A DNA stretch of 64,000 bases from Bugula neritina (GCA_964035545.1 OZ037772.1:4263538-4327537); one strand, 5' to 3'. Shown: positions 1 through 11,648, numbered from the stretch's first letter. Numbers and translations: made by a program. Notes: generated by a model from the sequence alone, not told the origin.

Positions 1-2019
1 GTGAGGGCGTGTCCTAGGTGAAGAGTCCCGGTCACATTAGGGGGAGGGATCATGGTGATAAACTTCTCTTCAGGTGTGAGTTTCAGCACATCTCTACCTG
101 TTACAAAGCAACCAATCACATCTCTCTCGGTTACAAAGCAACCAATCACATCTCTCTCGGTTACAAAGTAAAAAGCAACCAATCACAGTACCTGTTACAA
201 CAGAGTAACAAATCACACCTCTACGTGTTAGAAGTAACCAAGCACACATTATAGACTTTACTAGGATGAGAAGTGTACCTTTGAGATTATACTCAGGTTT
301 GAAGAATCCTTCCTTCTCCCACCAAGAGTACCAGGCAGTTTCCACATAGGACGGGGAGTAAGAATCAGGCATGGGACACGTCGTGTCTAGAATAACAGAA
401 AACTATAAAGTATAGGGGACTAGCTGTGGTCTAGGGGTTAGAGCGTTTGTCTAGTGGACATGAAGCCATTGTTTGACAAAGGCCACTGTGACGTTAGGAA
501 GAGCATCCAGTCATAATTGCTCCTGTGCCACATCTAAATAAGTCCTTAGCCTGTTTTAACAAAAATGCTTTCCACCAGGAGTCTCTCACAAGGATGGTGA
601 CTATACACTGATATTTAGATATACTAAGTTGAGACTTGTCTTCTACTGGTCCATACAGTTCAAATATGATAAACACATGTATAAATACAATAATCTATTC
701 ATGGCCCATAGTCTAACCACCAAAAAGGACGAATAAATAAGACGTGGCCTGACACTACTACTACAACTTATATAACTTATACACAGCAGACTGTTAGGAG
801 TATTTGAATCTGAGGCTATCCAATGTATGAGTAGGGCAGCCCTAAGTGTAGGATATTGGAATACCATGTCTTATTACTTCAGTCTAAAGCAGTTCTTATA
901 CCTTCACGATTTTCAGTCAGAAATTCAATTTTGATGAGTTGCATTTCATTGTAAAAGCCAATCATCAAAATTTTTGCTTTGTGCATGCTTAATCAAATAA
1001 TTTTAGAGTAACAATCAAAGGGAATGATAACTCTTTTAGATATGGGGTATTCATGTTTATAATTACATCGGCTGTCTTTTTCAATTATCACTTTTATGCT
1101 GTCAACTTAATTTATTACGTTTTCAAAGGGCATCAAATAGTGATTAAGCGAGTTATATTTGAGTATTGCAGAGTGAGCTTCCTTATTAATATGATTTCAA
1201 CAATTTTAAGTAAGACTATAGCGGGGCGGGAAACACTAAACTCCTTTCAGTAAAGATAGAAACGCAACTTCAGTTTAAACTGCTTACACACATAACTGTG
1301 TGTTCACTACCGAGCAGTGTACACTGATAAATCAGTGCTATAACTGAAACTTGTAAGTAAAGGAATGAAGAGCTCAATTGAGTATAAAATGTAGAGAATA
1401 ATTGAACTGAACCTTTCTTATGGCCAACTGGTGTGTCCACGTTATACGTTACTACAGCCTTCTCCTTTTTCTCTTTCACTTTTTTCTAGAAAAAAAAATC
1501 AAATTTGAAGAAAATAAAATGGAAATTGTTAACTACAGATAGACAACTTCCAGGTAAAAGTACAGCCATACAGTCAGTCGCAATACGAATATGTAATTCA
1601 AGTAACACTTTCATGTAGAAGTACAACCATAAATATGAATAGAAAGTAACACAAATATATACATTTAGGAGCAGTAGTGTAGAAATCGAGATAGCCTAGG
1701 TTCTTAAATCTTATTATCAAATTTTGGTTTGAGGTTCGGGTTGAAATTCTCACAAGAACATAACTTCTTATGCTACATTTCTAATCTAGAACACAGGCTT
1801 TCTCAATTTCTCCATTACTGCACCTACCTCAGTATATATAGAACCTGTAACTAACTAAACAGACACCTCAGTAGTCGTGGCAGACTCTGCCTTCTGTTTA
1901 GCCTGCTTAGCTTGAAACTTGGTTAACTTAGCAGCTTTAGCAGCTTCTTTCTTCAATTCTTTCTCAGATTTCACCTTGACCTCGCCAGTTGGCGCATCAC
2001 CAGGGGTCACTTCCGACAT
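1..2019 (-). CDS. VARS1: Valyl-tRNA synthetase, 5' exons (partial, runs off left edge)
   Basis: Charges tRNA-Val with valine in the cytosol (class I aminoacyl-tRNA synthetase). Four exons are visible on the minus strand: 2019-1867, 1485-1413, 386-279 and 67-1 (cut by the window edge). The splice phases agree (0, 1, 1). Exon 1 starts [12 protein letters not shown] and is a Lys/Ala-rich extension. Exon 2 contains [18 protein letters not shown], exon 3 [13 protein letters not shown] and [12 protein letters not shown], and exon 4 [17 protein letters not shown], which holds the class I HIGH-type ATP-binding signature (HLGH). These blocks are typical of eukaryotic/mitochondrial-type ValRS. No GST-like N-terminal domain is present, unlike the vertebrate enzyme. 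The donor of exon 1 reads GAG|gtgtct, a weak but usable site. The start is the first ATG (2019) and gives an N-terminus rich in charged residues. Identity is secure; the exact acceptor of exon 4 could shift by a few bases. Confidence 0.93.
98..245. repeat. ~30-bp tandem repeat in VARS1 intron 3
   Basis: About four to five degenerate copies of a unit containing ggttacaaagcaaccaatca. It lies between exon 4 (ends at 67) and exon 3 (begins at 279) of the synthetase gene and has no coding meaning. The open frames across it are repeat artefacts. Confidence 0.7.
421..620 (+). mobile_element. tRNA-derived SINE, copy 1 (in VARS1 intron 2)
   Basis: The head is tRNA-like, with an A-box-like segment (tctaggggttagagcgt). 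The body contains ggaagagcatccagtcataa followed by ttgctcctgtgcc. The same body occurs at 41690-41900. There the B box reads ggttcaaaccc; here the B-box region has decayed to attgtttgac. The 'aagagcatccag' block resembles the conserved central domain of widespread animal SINEs of the MetaSINE type. That family assignment is from memory; the two-copy repeat itself is seen directly. Confidence 0.7.
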
Positions 2020-2757
2020 GTTCGTTTATTGTGAGACTTTCCTTAAAACACAATCAGCCGTCATGGAACTAATAGATATCTCAATACTAAACATACAAAC
2101 TACTGACCCAGTATAGTAATAGACAGATATCTTAATACTAATAATATAAATTAATGGCTCAGTATTGCGTTAGTTATGCGTGGGGGTTCAGTGATAAACG
2201 CCTATAAACCACACAGTTCAATAATGAAAGACTGTGACTTTTCACGAACAGACATCTCATCTCTGATTCTGATGAAAAATCATGAAATTTTCAGACAAAT
2301 GATACTGCATTTCAACTTTGGGACGATCACATAATAATAATCATTGTCATTTGAAAGATTCTGCTAAAATCGAAATGCCGATGTTAATCACAAGGTCAAC
2401 CATAAACGACTCAGTCTGATGGCTGACGGTTATGCTTAATGATTAATTAGTAATATGAATAGATTGCAAGTGATCAGCATGATGATGGTGATGATTGCTT
2501 TTCACCATCAAAGGTCAAACTTTGTAATTGCAGCTTGAAATGTAAAATTTAATAATATTACTTTTATTTAATTATACAAGTATAACTTACTATCATAACA
2601 ACATCCAACTTTATGTAGTCATTATAAACATGATAATGGTTTACCTTTTACTGCAGGTAATCATTATACTATTCACGATTATAAATATAATTAATTTAAT
2701 TGTATTTATTGAAACTAAAATAGTAAGGTAAACTAAATGAATTATCGACATGAGTAT
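2020..2757. other. Upstream region of VARS1, non-coding
   Basis: Should contain the minus-strand promoter and 5' UTR of the synthetase gene. No TATA box or other clear element stands out, and no coding region was recognised. Confidence 0.4.
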
Positions 2758-3165
2758 GAGTATGAGTAGACCACAACTAGAAGGTGCAGCAGCAATTTGA
2801 GATCCCCGTTTGCAATACCTCATCAAAGATATAGAACAGGTGCAAAATAATGCAATCAGATTCATTGCTAAATTGAAAGGCAGAGACAGTATCACTGTGA
2901 CGCGTGACAAACTAAACCTAGAATCTCTCCCCGACAGACGCTTCAAGCTGAGGCACAAGTTACTGTTGCGACTTCTATCTAATGAGGGAAATCAGGCATC
3001 TCTAACCAACTCCTATGAACTGATGGACAGTAAAACCTAAAATACTAGGTTTACTAAGGCATCAAGCAGGGACGATCCCCAACCATTTTTGCAAAATCAG
3101 CAGCCTACTACAGCAGCTTCTTTCCAAAAACAGCCCGGGAGCTTAAGTCTATGCTAAATAATTAG
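2758..3165 (+). pseudogene. Decayed LINE reverse transcriptase, C-terminal fragment
   Basis: The reading frame gives SRPQLEGAAAI, then a TGA where the family has Trp, then DPRLQYLIKDIEQVQNNAIR, and further on LESLPDRRFKLRHKLLLRLL. This is the pattern 'RPxLEYAxxxWDP ... IExVQRRAxRF ... LxxRR' at the end of many non-LTR reverse transcriptases (Jockey/CR1 type). After a stop at 3038-3040 the similarity continues in another frame as SFFPKTARELKSMLNN, ending with TAG at 3163-3165. At least one stop and one frameshift are therefore present. It is the 3' tail of a dead element, 5'-truncated as is common for LINE insertions. Confidence 0.75.
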
Positions 3166-4483
3166 TCAATACACCAGAGTTGTATATGTGCAACATACTG
3201 AAAATACTTGCTAGCCTGTAATCGGCAACTGTAGAGGTGTGCCTCTTGCTACATGCTCTAATGTGTGTAAGAGGTAAGAGGACTATCAATATGACTATCA
3301 ATATTAGTGGAAGTACCCAAGTACCAGTAAACATAGTAGCTGTAGAAAGTCTATCCCAATCAGTAACTGTAAGCCGTGAGGGCTGAGACTATAACTAGGA
3401 ATATAAAAAACTATAACTTGAGTATAACTAATCGAAGGTGAGTTAACATAAATTAAAAAATAATAAATATAATTACTACAACATCAAAATGAAATATGCA
3501 TTATAAATATTTATATTTTAATTTTATAATAATTTTTTAATTTATTTATATCATTTTATTTAGGTTCATCACCTTTCATTATGATTAATGAAATTCATAA
3601 ATCATATTCATAACGATAATGATAATCACTTAAAAAAAAAATTGATAAACCCATAATGATTATTATTATCATTTATCGCTTATCAGTGATAATCATAATC
3701 AATGATTAAATCATAATGATAATCTTGATCATAATCAATATGAATATCAATATCATGTTATACTTATTCAATAATTATAATTGATTGATTCTTATTCATA
3801 TTAATAATTATAATGAATAAAAAATTATATTAACACTACAACTTACTTAAGTTAATTAGAGTATCACTATTACTATTAGTATTAGTATTAGTATTACTTA
3901 CAACTTGCTTATGCAAGGGAATTAAATTTTTAAAGCGTAGCATCCTTCTCAAGCAAAATAAGGATAATAAGTTTCGTCAAATTGAGTTAAAAACTACAAC
4001 TTATAAGTCACAAGTATAAAGCAATTTATGCTCAGTCATCACTAATCCTAGTGGGTACGGCAAGCATATAGCATAATTTATTTCACAATGCGACAAGATT
4101 ACCCTCTCATTGTACTTAAGCAATATTCAATTGTACGGTTTTTATGACTTTAAAATCCGTTTTTGAGAAGCAAGGCTAGATCGATATTGACTCGCTAAGA
4201 GTTTTCGTAAACCCGGAAACTACAACTTTTAACTTGACCGCAAAGCTGGAAGTACGATAAGCGTCGCCGTATTGATTTCAGGCGAATTTTAGTTGATTTC
4301 TTTCAAACTGCTGAGAAGTAATATTTGCTTCCATTTTATGTCTGATCGCGATGCAATTATAAATGTTCCTAATTCAATCAATATTATGAAATAATTAATG
4401 TAGGAAATTCAATTTTGACTATATAGAATAATCTCAATCTGAATAAGTATTATGTATTTATTGTAACACTTGCACATCGTCTT
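3166..4483. other. AT-rich non-coding stretch
   Basis: Very AT-rich, with many short palindromic aatcattatgat-like blocks between about 3580 and 3800 and a small attagt triplet-like run near 3880. No gene or bounded element was recognised. Confidence 0.5.
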
Positions 4484-4740
4484 AGCCTAGGGCCACACGA
4501 CGCGTATTTTCGCACTCGTCGTGTGCAAAATGTCGCAAAAGTGAAAAAAGGAGTTTACTGTACGCGAATTTCATGCGTTGAAAATGCTGAACGGCAAGTG
4601 CGAAGATTTTTCTGTCGTCCTTACCTAATTGGCTGGTAGTTATTTAGCGAGCCCGGTTTTCCTAATTTGCTACTCTTTCCATTAAATTGCGCATTATTTG
4701 TTGTATAGCGAGTAATATTTAAAAAGCCACATTTCTAGCC
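4484..4740 (+). mobile_element. Terminal region of a Harbinger-like DNA transposon, copy A
   Basis: Begins tagcctagggccacacgacg, followed by gtattttcgcac and a reverse-complement block cgtcgtgtg, so the end itself contains a small inverted repeat (about 4494-4527). A reverse-complement relative of the whole segment lies at 19616-19838, sharing the gccacacgacg start, gtattttcgca, acctaattgg and agcgagcc blocks in the same order. Directly downstream is a MADF-domain gene, the usual companion gene of Harbinger/PIF elements. The family name is inferred from that combination; no DDE transposase ORF is in the window. Confidence 0.6.
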
Positions 4741-4821
4741 GTGTAAGTTTTCTACTTTCTGTGTATGTTTCTGCTATTCAGAATAGTCAAATTGATGTAA
4801 TCAAACATTTTATAGATAAAA

Positions 4822-5774
4822 ATGAACTGGCAAGAGAAGTTGATTAATGCAGTGAGTAATTTTCTTTACAATTCTTATAAAATTTGTGATAAAAAATGGC
4901 ACTTTTTCAATTTCTCCGTGAGTTTCACTATGTCATTCATTCAAAGTCAGTCATTCAGATTCAGTTATACTTATTGGCAATACTCATACTCATAGTGATA
5001 GTCGAACTCAATCAGTCAATGTGAATGTCATAGTGATACTAGTGTTGGTCAGTACTGCACATCATCCAACACGTAATAATGGTTCAATTCATCATTTATA
5101 CTATTTGTTGTTCTAATTTCTGGTCAGGGAAAGACCATGCTTGTGGGACAAGAATCATAAACACTACATGTATAAAACTGTGAAAGAAAATAACTGGAAA
5201 GATGTTAGCAAAGAATTAGGAAATTTATTTGATGGTAGTTTATCAGTTTAATGAAGTAATTATGTCTATTGTAATCAGATATTTAATCTACCACTTTTCA
5301 AGTTTACTTTTGACTTTTATAATCTTTAGAAAAAGCATGTGCTCTGAAGTATCGGAACTTGCGGGACACCTACGTGAGACTGAAAAGAGAACAGTTAAAA
5401 GTACCCAGTGGCTCTAGTCCAATTGAACCGCCAAAATGGCCTTTTTTTCAATTGTTCAGCTTCGTGGATAATAAGAGTGGTGCAGAAAGGTTGGTTTGTC
5501 CTTACGTTAAGTAGTTTATTTATTTTTTCAACAAACAAACTTTAAAAATTATAAAATTATTTAATACACATCAAGTAATTTATTTTGCAGTAGTATAGCT
5601 GACAATATGTCATCAGAGGATATCGTGCAAGAACTTGCGACCACTGATACAGATACAGCGACAGCAAGCAGCCAGCAGCCGGCAGCCAAAAAGAAAAAAA
5701 ATGACACTGCAATGAAAGAAATAGACTTGGAAATAAAAAAAATAGTTACTCTGTTAGTACAGTTACTCTGTTAG
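4822..5774 (+). pseudogene. MADF-domain protein of a Harbinger-like transposon (damaged)
   Basis: Four spliced blocks form a MADF DNA-binding domain: 4822-4851 (MNWQEKLINA), 5128-5234 (RPCLWDKNHKHYMYK, then KDVSKELGNLFD), 5330-5489 (ALKYRNLRDTYVRLKRE, then PPKWPFFQLFSFVD) and 5591-5774 (acidic and Lys-rich tail with AAKKKKND and KEIDLEIKKI). Introns 2 and 3 keep phase. The join of blocks 1 and 2 is off by one base, so that intron or exon has mutated. The MADF hallmark residues (LWD, the WK pair, YRNLRDTY, KWPFF) are all there. In Harbinger elements such proteins help the transposase bind DNA and enter the nucleus. The last codons run directly into the 17-bp minisatellite and stop there, so the C-terminus is lost or replaced. 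Confidence 0.65.
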
Positions 5775-6396
5775 TATAGTTACTCTGTTAGTATAGTTAC
5801 TATGTTAGTACAGTTACTCTGTTAGTATAGTTACTCTGTTAGTATAGTTACTATGTTAGTACAGTTACTCTGTTAGTACAGTTACTCTGTTAGTATAGTT
5901 ACTCTGTTAGTACAGTTACTCTGTTAGTATAGTTACTCTGTTAGTATAGTTACTCTGTTAGTATAGTTACTCTGTTAGTATAGTTACTATGTTAGTACAG
6001 TTACTCTGTTAGTATAGTTACTCTGTTAGTACAGTTACTATGTTAGTATAGTTACTCTGTTAGTATAGTTACTCTGTTAGTATAGTTACTATGTTAGTAC
6101 AGTTACTCTGTTAGTACAGTTACTCTGTTAGTATAGTTACTCTGTTAGTACAGTTACTATGTTAGTATAGTTACTCTGTTAGTATAGTTACTCTGTTAGT
6201 ATAGTTACTATGTTAGTATAGTTACTCTGTTAGTATAGTTACTCTGTTAGTATAGTTACTCTGTTAGTATAGTTACTATGTTAGTATAGTTACTCTGTTA
6301 GTACAGTTACTCTGTTAGTATAGTTACTCTGTTAGTATAGTTACTCTGTTAGTATAGTTACTCTGTTAGTATAGTTACTCTGTTAGTATAGTTACA
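5743..6396 (+). repeat. 17-bp minisatellite, ~38 copies
   Basis: Unit gttactctgttagtata, repeated head to tail over about 650 bp. Two variant positions (tactct/tactat and tata/taca) recur in blocks, giving a higher-order pattern. It starts inside the last exon of the MADF gene and appears to have grown from its coding sequence (the codons for IVTLLVQLL are already repeat sequence). Confidence 0.95.
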
Positions 6397-6514
6397 GTAA
6401 AAGTTTGCTAGTCATAATAACTTGCACTGTTAGTTGCTCGACAAGTTATTCTACATCTCTTGTAGCCACAACCAAAGTGGTGTCTATATATCCTGCTAGT
6501 GACTTGAGTAATGA

Positions 6515-6955
6515 CTCATATGTAATTGTAATTAATTACATATCTAATGTAATTGATTTTTGCAATTACTTTACAATTACATCTCAATTACTTTAAACTT
6601 TTAAATCTTAAAATCTTAAGAAATTTATTCTTTTTTAGCATGACTACTGTTAAATAACAAGTACAGATTAAGTCAATGTAGTATAGTATCACTTTTGCGA
6701 ACAAAGCACGTTCACCCCTGTCAAAATTGCCCCTGCTAGGTGGACCCTAGAGGTGAAATTGCATAACTTCCATTTGTCCTTTGTGAGAACAAAAGTAATT
6801 GTAATTGTAATTAATTGCTTTACAATGTAGTTTTGTACTGTAATTAATTACATTTATTTCAACTGTAATTATAATTGTAATTGTAATTGAAAAATTCTCA
6901 TGTAATTGTAATTAGTTACATTCACATGTAATTGACCCCAACAACCCTGGTTTAT
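6515..6955. repeat. taattgtaattg-rich degenerate repeats
   Basis: Clusters of tgtaattgtaattaattaca and its complements at about 6515-6596 and 6795-6940, ending in taattgaccccaacaaccctgg. The layout resembles the ends of non-autonomous DNA transposons whose termini are built from taattg blocks, but the element boundaries and target duplication could not be fixed. Confidence 0.4.
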
Positions 6956-7233
6956 TATGGAGCTCATACTTTTATTGTTCAAGGTCTAGATGTATTCTCC
7001 ACCATGTTTTTACTAGAAGTAAACTTTAATTTGGTAATAAGTATAAAATAAACTGTTGTTTCGCATTGTACAGTTTACTATTGCCTGAATATTGTATTGA
7101 GAATATTGGCTTAACAATTCCAGTGCAGCGATGTGATTGGCCTGACAATATCAAAGTAGTGATGTGATTGGCTACTCTGTTCTGTTTTGCAGGGCCATGC
7201 CTACTTGTATTATGTGTTAATCTTGTTTTGCAG

Positions 7234-10200
7234 TGAACAGAAAGGGATAATGAGTCCCAAAAGACACCCGGGATCTTACCATGGAGAGGAAGGGTTCACC
7301 CGATGTTGATGGCCTGCCTGGTATATCCGGCAATCCTGGAGATGCAGGAGAAAGGAGACCACCTTGTTTGTCAGGAGATACCGGACTTTTTGGAGAACCA
7401 GGTGATGTTTACGCTCAATTGAGTTTAATCTGTCAAGTTATGTTGGGATCTTTTTCGTTTTCGTTATTTTATGTTTGTTACGTGGAAAAAGGAAAAAACT
7501 CTGTCTCGGAGCATTTTTGTTTTTTCAGAGGGCTTTGGATTATTTGATTATGGTCTACACAGGGGTGTAGACAAACTAAACTACACAGGGGTGTAGACAG
7601 ACTTAACTACATAGGGGCGTAGACAGACAAAACTTACTACAAACTTATAACTACCCTGCATCATGCTGTCATGACGTCTCTATTCTCTCCTATAATTTGA
7701 CTTTTATTTAGCGAGCAGATTTCTAGTAGGCTATTCTATAGTGACCAGTCACACTGTTTATTGTCGCAACATAGAAATCAAGTTGAAAACTAGTTGCACC
7801 TGTTGTGATGCTATCAATGGGTGCTTACAGGTAGAGACGGAGTACCTGGACCTGTTGAGATCGGTTATCAGGGTAAACAAGGAGATCAAGGTCCTGCAGG
7901 TAAGAATGAGGAGTTACTCACCCTTGCTTGTGTATTTCTGTTCTTTTTAGGTATTCTATAATATGTCGGGGTTTCCCTCACACTTATGCTATATGCTGGG
8001 ATTTCCCTCACACTTATGCTATATGCTGGGATTTCCCTCACACTTATGCTATATGCTGGGGTTCTCCTCACAGCTAGTCTGCACTAAGGCAGGGAGTAGG
8101 CTAAGTAATCATACTGAATCCCAGCAGTGCTTGTTACTTCAACTGGCAGGATTACTGTGTATGATAGTTGCTCTGACTGGTTTCCATGGATCATTTTTAC
8201 CATACTGTTTACCACATGATGCATTGTCTGAGTAAAAACAAGGAAACAAAGAAATATACCAAAAATGTTGAGAAATTTTGTGTTCCAGAATTAATAAATG
8301 ACCACTTGTAGTGCATACTGGTGCTGCTTGGCTCATAGGACAAGCCGGACAAGCTGGAGAACCTGGTCTGCATGGCAGAAATGGAAAGACAAGAGAAACT
8401 GGACAAACTGGTATGCCTGGTCCAACTGGTTCAAGGGGATTCACAGGAGAACCCGGATCTGATGGAAGGTATTTTTTGTGCTTTACTTCGCCCTATTCAG
8501 CTTCTTGGAACTTTTTATTTGATTTAGTTTTTATAATTTGTTGTCAATTTTCTCAGAGACGGTTTACCTGGAGTACCGGGTGCTGATGGTAGACCTGGGG
8601 AGCAGGGTGATCAAGGACCTCCTGGCCCCATGGGTCCAGTGGGAATCCCCGGTAACCAGGGACCTGAAGGTGCTCAAGGAGACAAGGGTGATAAGGCAGG
8701 AACATTCTTTATTCAGTTTTCTATTTATTTCAGTTCTCTGGTTTTCCACTAGTCAATCTTTTAGTTGTTTATTTGTTTTAGTTTATTTATGTTAATACTA
8801 GAGTTGCTTCAGTGACATCACATCATGTAATATATTACATAACAGTACAGTATAATACACCATAATATAATATGTTATACAATACAATAATATTACAGAA
8901 AATATAGTTCACTAATATCTCACAGCTAAGTTGTGTCTCCTAAATATATTCATTACTATAGGGGCCAGCTGGGCCACAGGGTGCTTCTGGACCAACTGGA
9001 TTGTCTGGGCCAACTGGTCCTCAGAGACCCCACGGAGCTTCCAGGAATTCTCGGCGAACAAGGACCTAAAGGTATGAATGAAGTTGAACCAATCTTTGTC
9101 CTTAGTTATTGGCCATGAACAGAATCTTGACTCTAAGAGTTATCCTTCTTGGTAAGAAGATAAGGCAATTCCTAACTCATGATAATATGAATATCATCTG
9201 CTGTTGTAGGACCCACTGGTTTCCAGGGACCGCAGGGATTCCCCGGAGCTCCCGGTATTGATGGTGAAAGGGGAGATGTTGGACCAGTGGGTATTGCTGG
9301 ACCACCTGGGCTACGGGGTGCTGACGGCAAACAAGGAATTACTGGTTCTCCTGGTGCTATGGGTGCTATAGGTCCACCTGGACCTGATGGTGCTAAGGTA
9401 AACACTTACACTGCTAACAGGTTATTGTTATTCATCTTGTTAGTTTAGTGGTAATAAACCAATAGTCTGTATTTCTAGGGTGAACAATGGAGAGATGGGA
9501 AATGGGTAGTCCTGGCAGTCCTGGACCTCCTGGTGAAGCCCCAGTATTTGGTTAGTTATTAGCAAAACCAAGTTATCGTTTATCACTTGTATCTTTTTCA
9601 TTCTCTTTCAACTGTTTATTGGTAATATTTTGGGAATTTCATCCATAGCCTGTGATTGAAGCTTTATTTGATTCTACCAGGGTTATGTTAGGTGCTCCCC
9701 CTATGATGATGAGTGCAATGATGTCCAACGGTAAAGGTGTACAAGCAGATGATGCAGGCGCCAACAATGAGCTCTATAATATGTACCTCAGTGAGTAATG
9801 GCCATGATGTGCTTTGATGTTGCCTGCTTTGTAGCGGAAAGGCTCTTTTTGAATGCTGTTTTGGAACTCAAATGACGGACTCGTTTCAAATTGTTTTTAT
9901 ATTTTTGCAGGCAAACATTTGTATAATTAACTGTTAGAAACTATTGTAATAAAACTATAGACAGCTGTTATAATGTGTTTCTCCTCCTAGCATTGATGAT
10001 TGACATTCTTTCTTGATGAGTCACGTATTTAGTTCGTTTCTTCAGTCAAATGTTGCTACATTCCGACATATTATATAATGTTGGTTTTATTGCTGTTAGC
10101 TTACATCACTACTTCCACCTTATTTTTCTAGAAACAAAAGTAAGGGACGGGTCCAAAGACAGCCCTGTTAGAGACTGTAGAGAACTCTTCACTGAAAACC

Positions 10201-11648
10201 CAGAGTTCAAGAGTGGAACTTATTGGGTGAGAGAAGATGCTGATATGTTTCTATTTTCTCTGCTCAGAGGAATTCTGCATCCAAGTCTATTGACTGAAAT
10301 TTTGTGAACATGTTTTACATTCTGCAATTACTACTCCTAAGGTGTCAATATAATGTCATGTGAAGTTTCTACAGATATTTAATGAATTGTTGTTTATGAA
10401 TAAGAGTTTGTCCATGTATTGCGTGTATTATATAATTTTGTAGATTCAACAGCTGAACAGGTTTTAGTAGTTTTATTTGATATTACCATTATGTTAGTGT
10501 GAAATAGAGAAGTTGTATTCTCTATCGTTTGTTGTCAAGGAAATGAAGAGCACTTGTATCAATGTCAAGACCTCTGAGTTCGCCACCAAATCGTACGTCA
10601 CCCAGCAGCTAGATAATCAGCCATTTGTTGCTAAACACATGGGAACAACAATTGTGAGTGTTTATCTTGCATCAACGATGACTCTCTCAGTATTACTTGA
10701 GAATATTCAAAAGTTTTATATTGAGAATTGTCGCTATAGTAACATGTGGGTTTCCTGTGTGGATGTTGATAAGTGTTGCTATAGTATCATGTTGGTTTCC
10801 TGTATGAATTGTAGTTTGAGTATCAGGCAGAGTTTTCCCAACTCAACTTCCTTCGAATTCACTCTGAGAGAGGAAACCCTGACTCACAGGTAATAGTCAC
10901 TGCTAGCAGCTTATCAAATAGTCACTAGTTGCTAGTCACCAGATACTAGTCCTCTACTATGTTGCTAGTCACTTGATAATCTGAACAATCACTGGCTTCT
11001 TCTTAAGCTGAGCGAGTTGTTGGTATGACTATTCCTTTTGCTGATTGTAGATGTATAAACTCAGTGGCAGTAGAAGACGCATGTAGTGGGAAGAATAAGT
11101 CAGTCATTTTATATACAGCTGGTGAAAAAGAATACACAGCGACAGTCAGCAGGTTCGAATCTTCCGTGCTGCAGGATGATTGCAAGGTATGTAAATCTAA
11201 CCTTTATATAGTGTAAATAAGACCTATATAATGTAAATCTGACCTATATAACGTAAATCTGACCTATTTAGTGTAAACCTGACCTATATAGTGTAAATCT
11301 GACCTATAAAGTGTAAATATAACCTATATAGCATAAATTCGCACATGAACGTGATTGCGATAGTTGCATCTTTTTGTATTGATATACAATATAGCTTGCC
11401 TTTGAGGCTTTTTAATAACTACTTATGAAATCAACCCAAAAGCCACTTTGATTTCTGTGCAAGTTTAGAGTTTTGAGTTTGCCCTCTGCCATTTTGTAGT
11501 ATTCCAAATACTATCAGAAGCTCTGACAGTGATTGAGATTGACACCAAGACCCCCACCCACTTGCCTATTATTGACATTGCTCCTGGTGACATCTGGACC
11601 ACCCACAAAGAGTTTGGGGTTCAGCTTGGAGAAGTCTGCTTTTCATAG
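7234..11648 (+). CDS. Fibrillar collagen, 3' part: disrupted triple helix plus COLFI C-propeptide
   Basis: Extracellular matrix fibril former. Thirteen blocks: Gly-X-Y exons 7234-7401, 7831-7899, 8339-8468, 8557-8695, 8962-9071, 9210-9397 and 9479-9550; a Met-rich telopeptide-like exon 9681-9790; and COLFI exons 10132-10226, 10498-10653, 10815-10889, 11013-11186 and 11469-11648. The COLFI exons join in one open frame. They show [50 protein letters not shown] and a final [12 protein letters not shown]...[11 protein letters not shown] with TAG at 11646-11648, matching fibrillar collagen C-propeptides. The helix part is damaged. Several Gly positions are Arg, Cys, Asp or Glu; there is an extra base near 9039; 9479-9550 changes frame; and 8557-8695 ends at a GC donor. 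Only about 290 helix residues are present instead of about 1000, with no signal peptide or N-propeptide. It may be a 5'-truncated pseudogene, or a live gene with assembly errors. Confidence 0.75.
7557..7634 (+). repeat. 26-bp tandem repeat in collagen intron
   Basis: Three copies of a unit containing acaggggtgtagacagac, between the first two recognisable Gly-X-Y blocks. Confidence 0.75.
7966..8073 (+). repeat. 30-bp tandem repeat in collagen intron
   Basis: About 3.6 copies of a unit containing ctgggatttccctcacactt. The repeated peptides in both strands' open frames here are artefacts of this repeat. Confidence 0.9.
11193..11337 (+). repeat. ~19-bp tandem repeat in the last collagen intron
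   Basis: Seven to eight degenerate copies of gtaaatctgacctatatag directly after the splice donor at 11187. Intronic, non-coding. Confidence 0.85.

Noticed and set aside
1919-2116. Plus-strand 65-codon frame
   Set aside because: It is the antisense shadow of VARS1 exon 1.
3580-3800. Possible CRISPR-like or regulatory palindrome cluster
   Set aside because: AT-rich short palindromes without regular spacing; no repeat-spacer structure, and the window is animal DNA.
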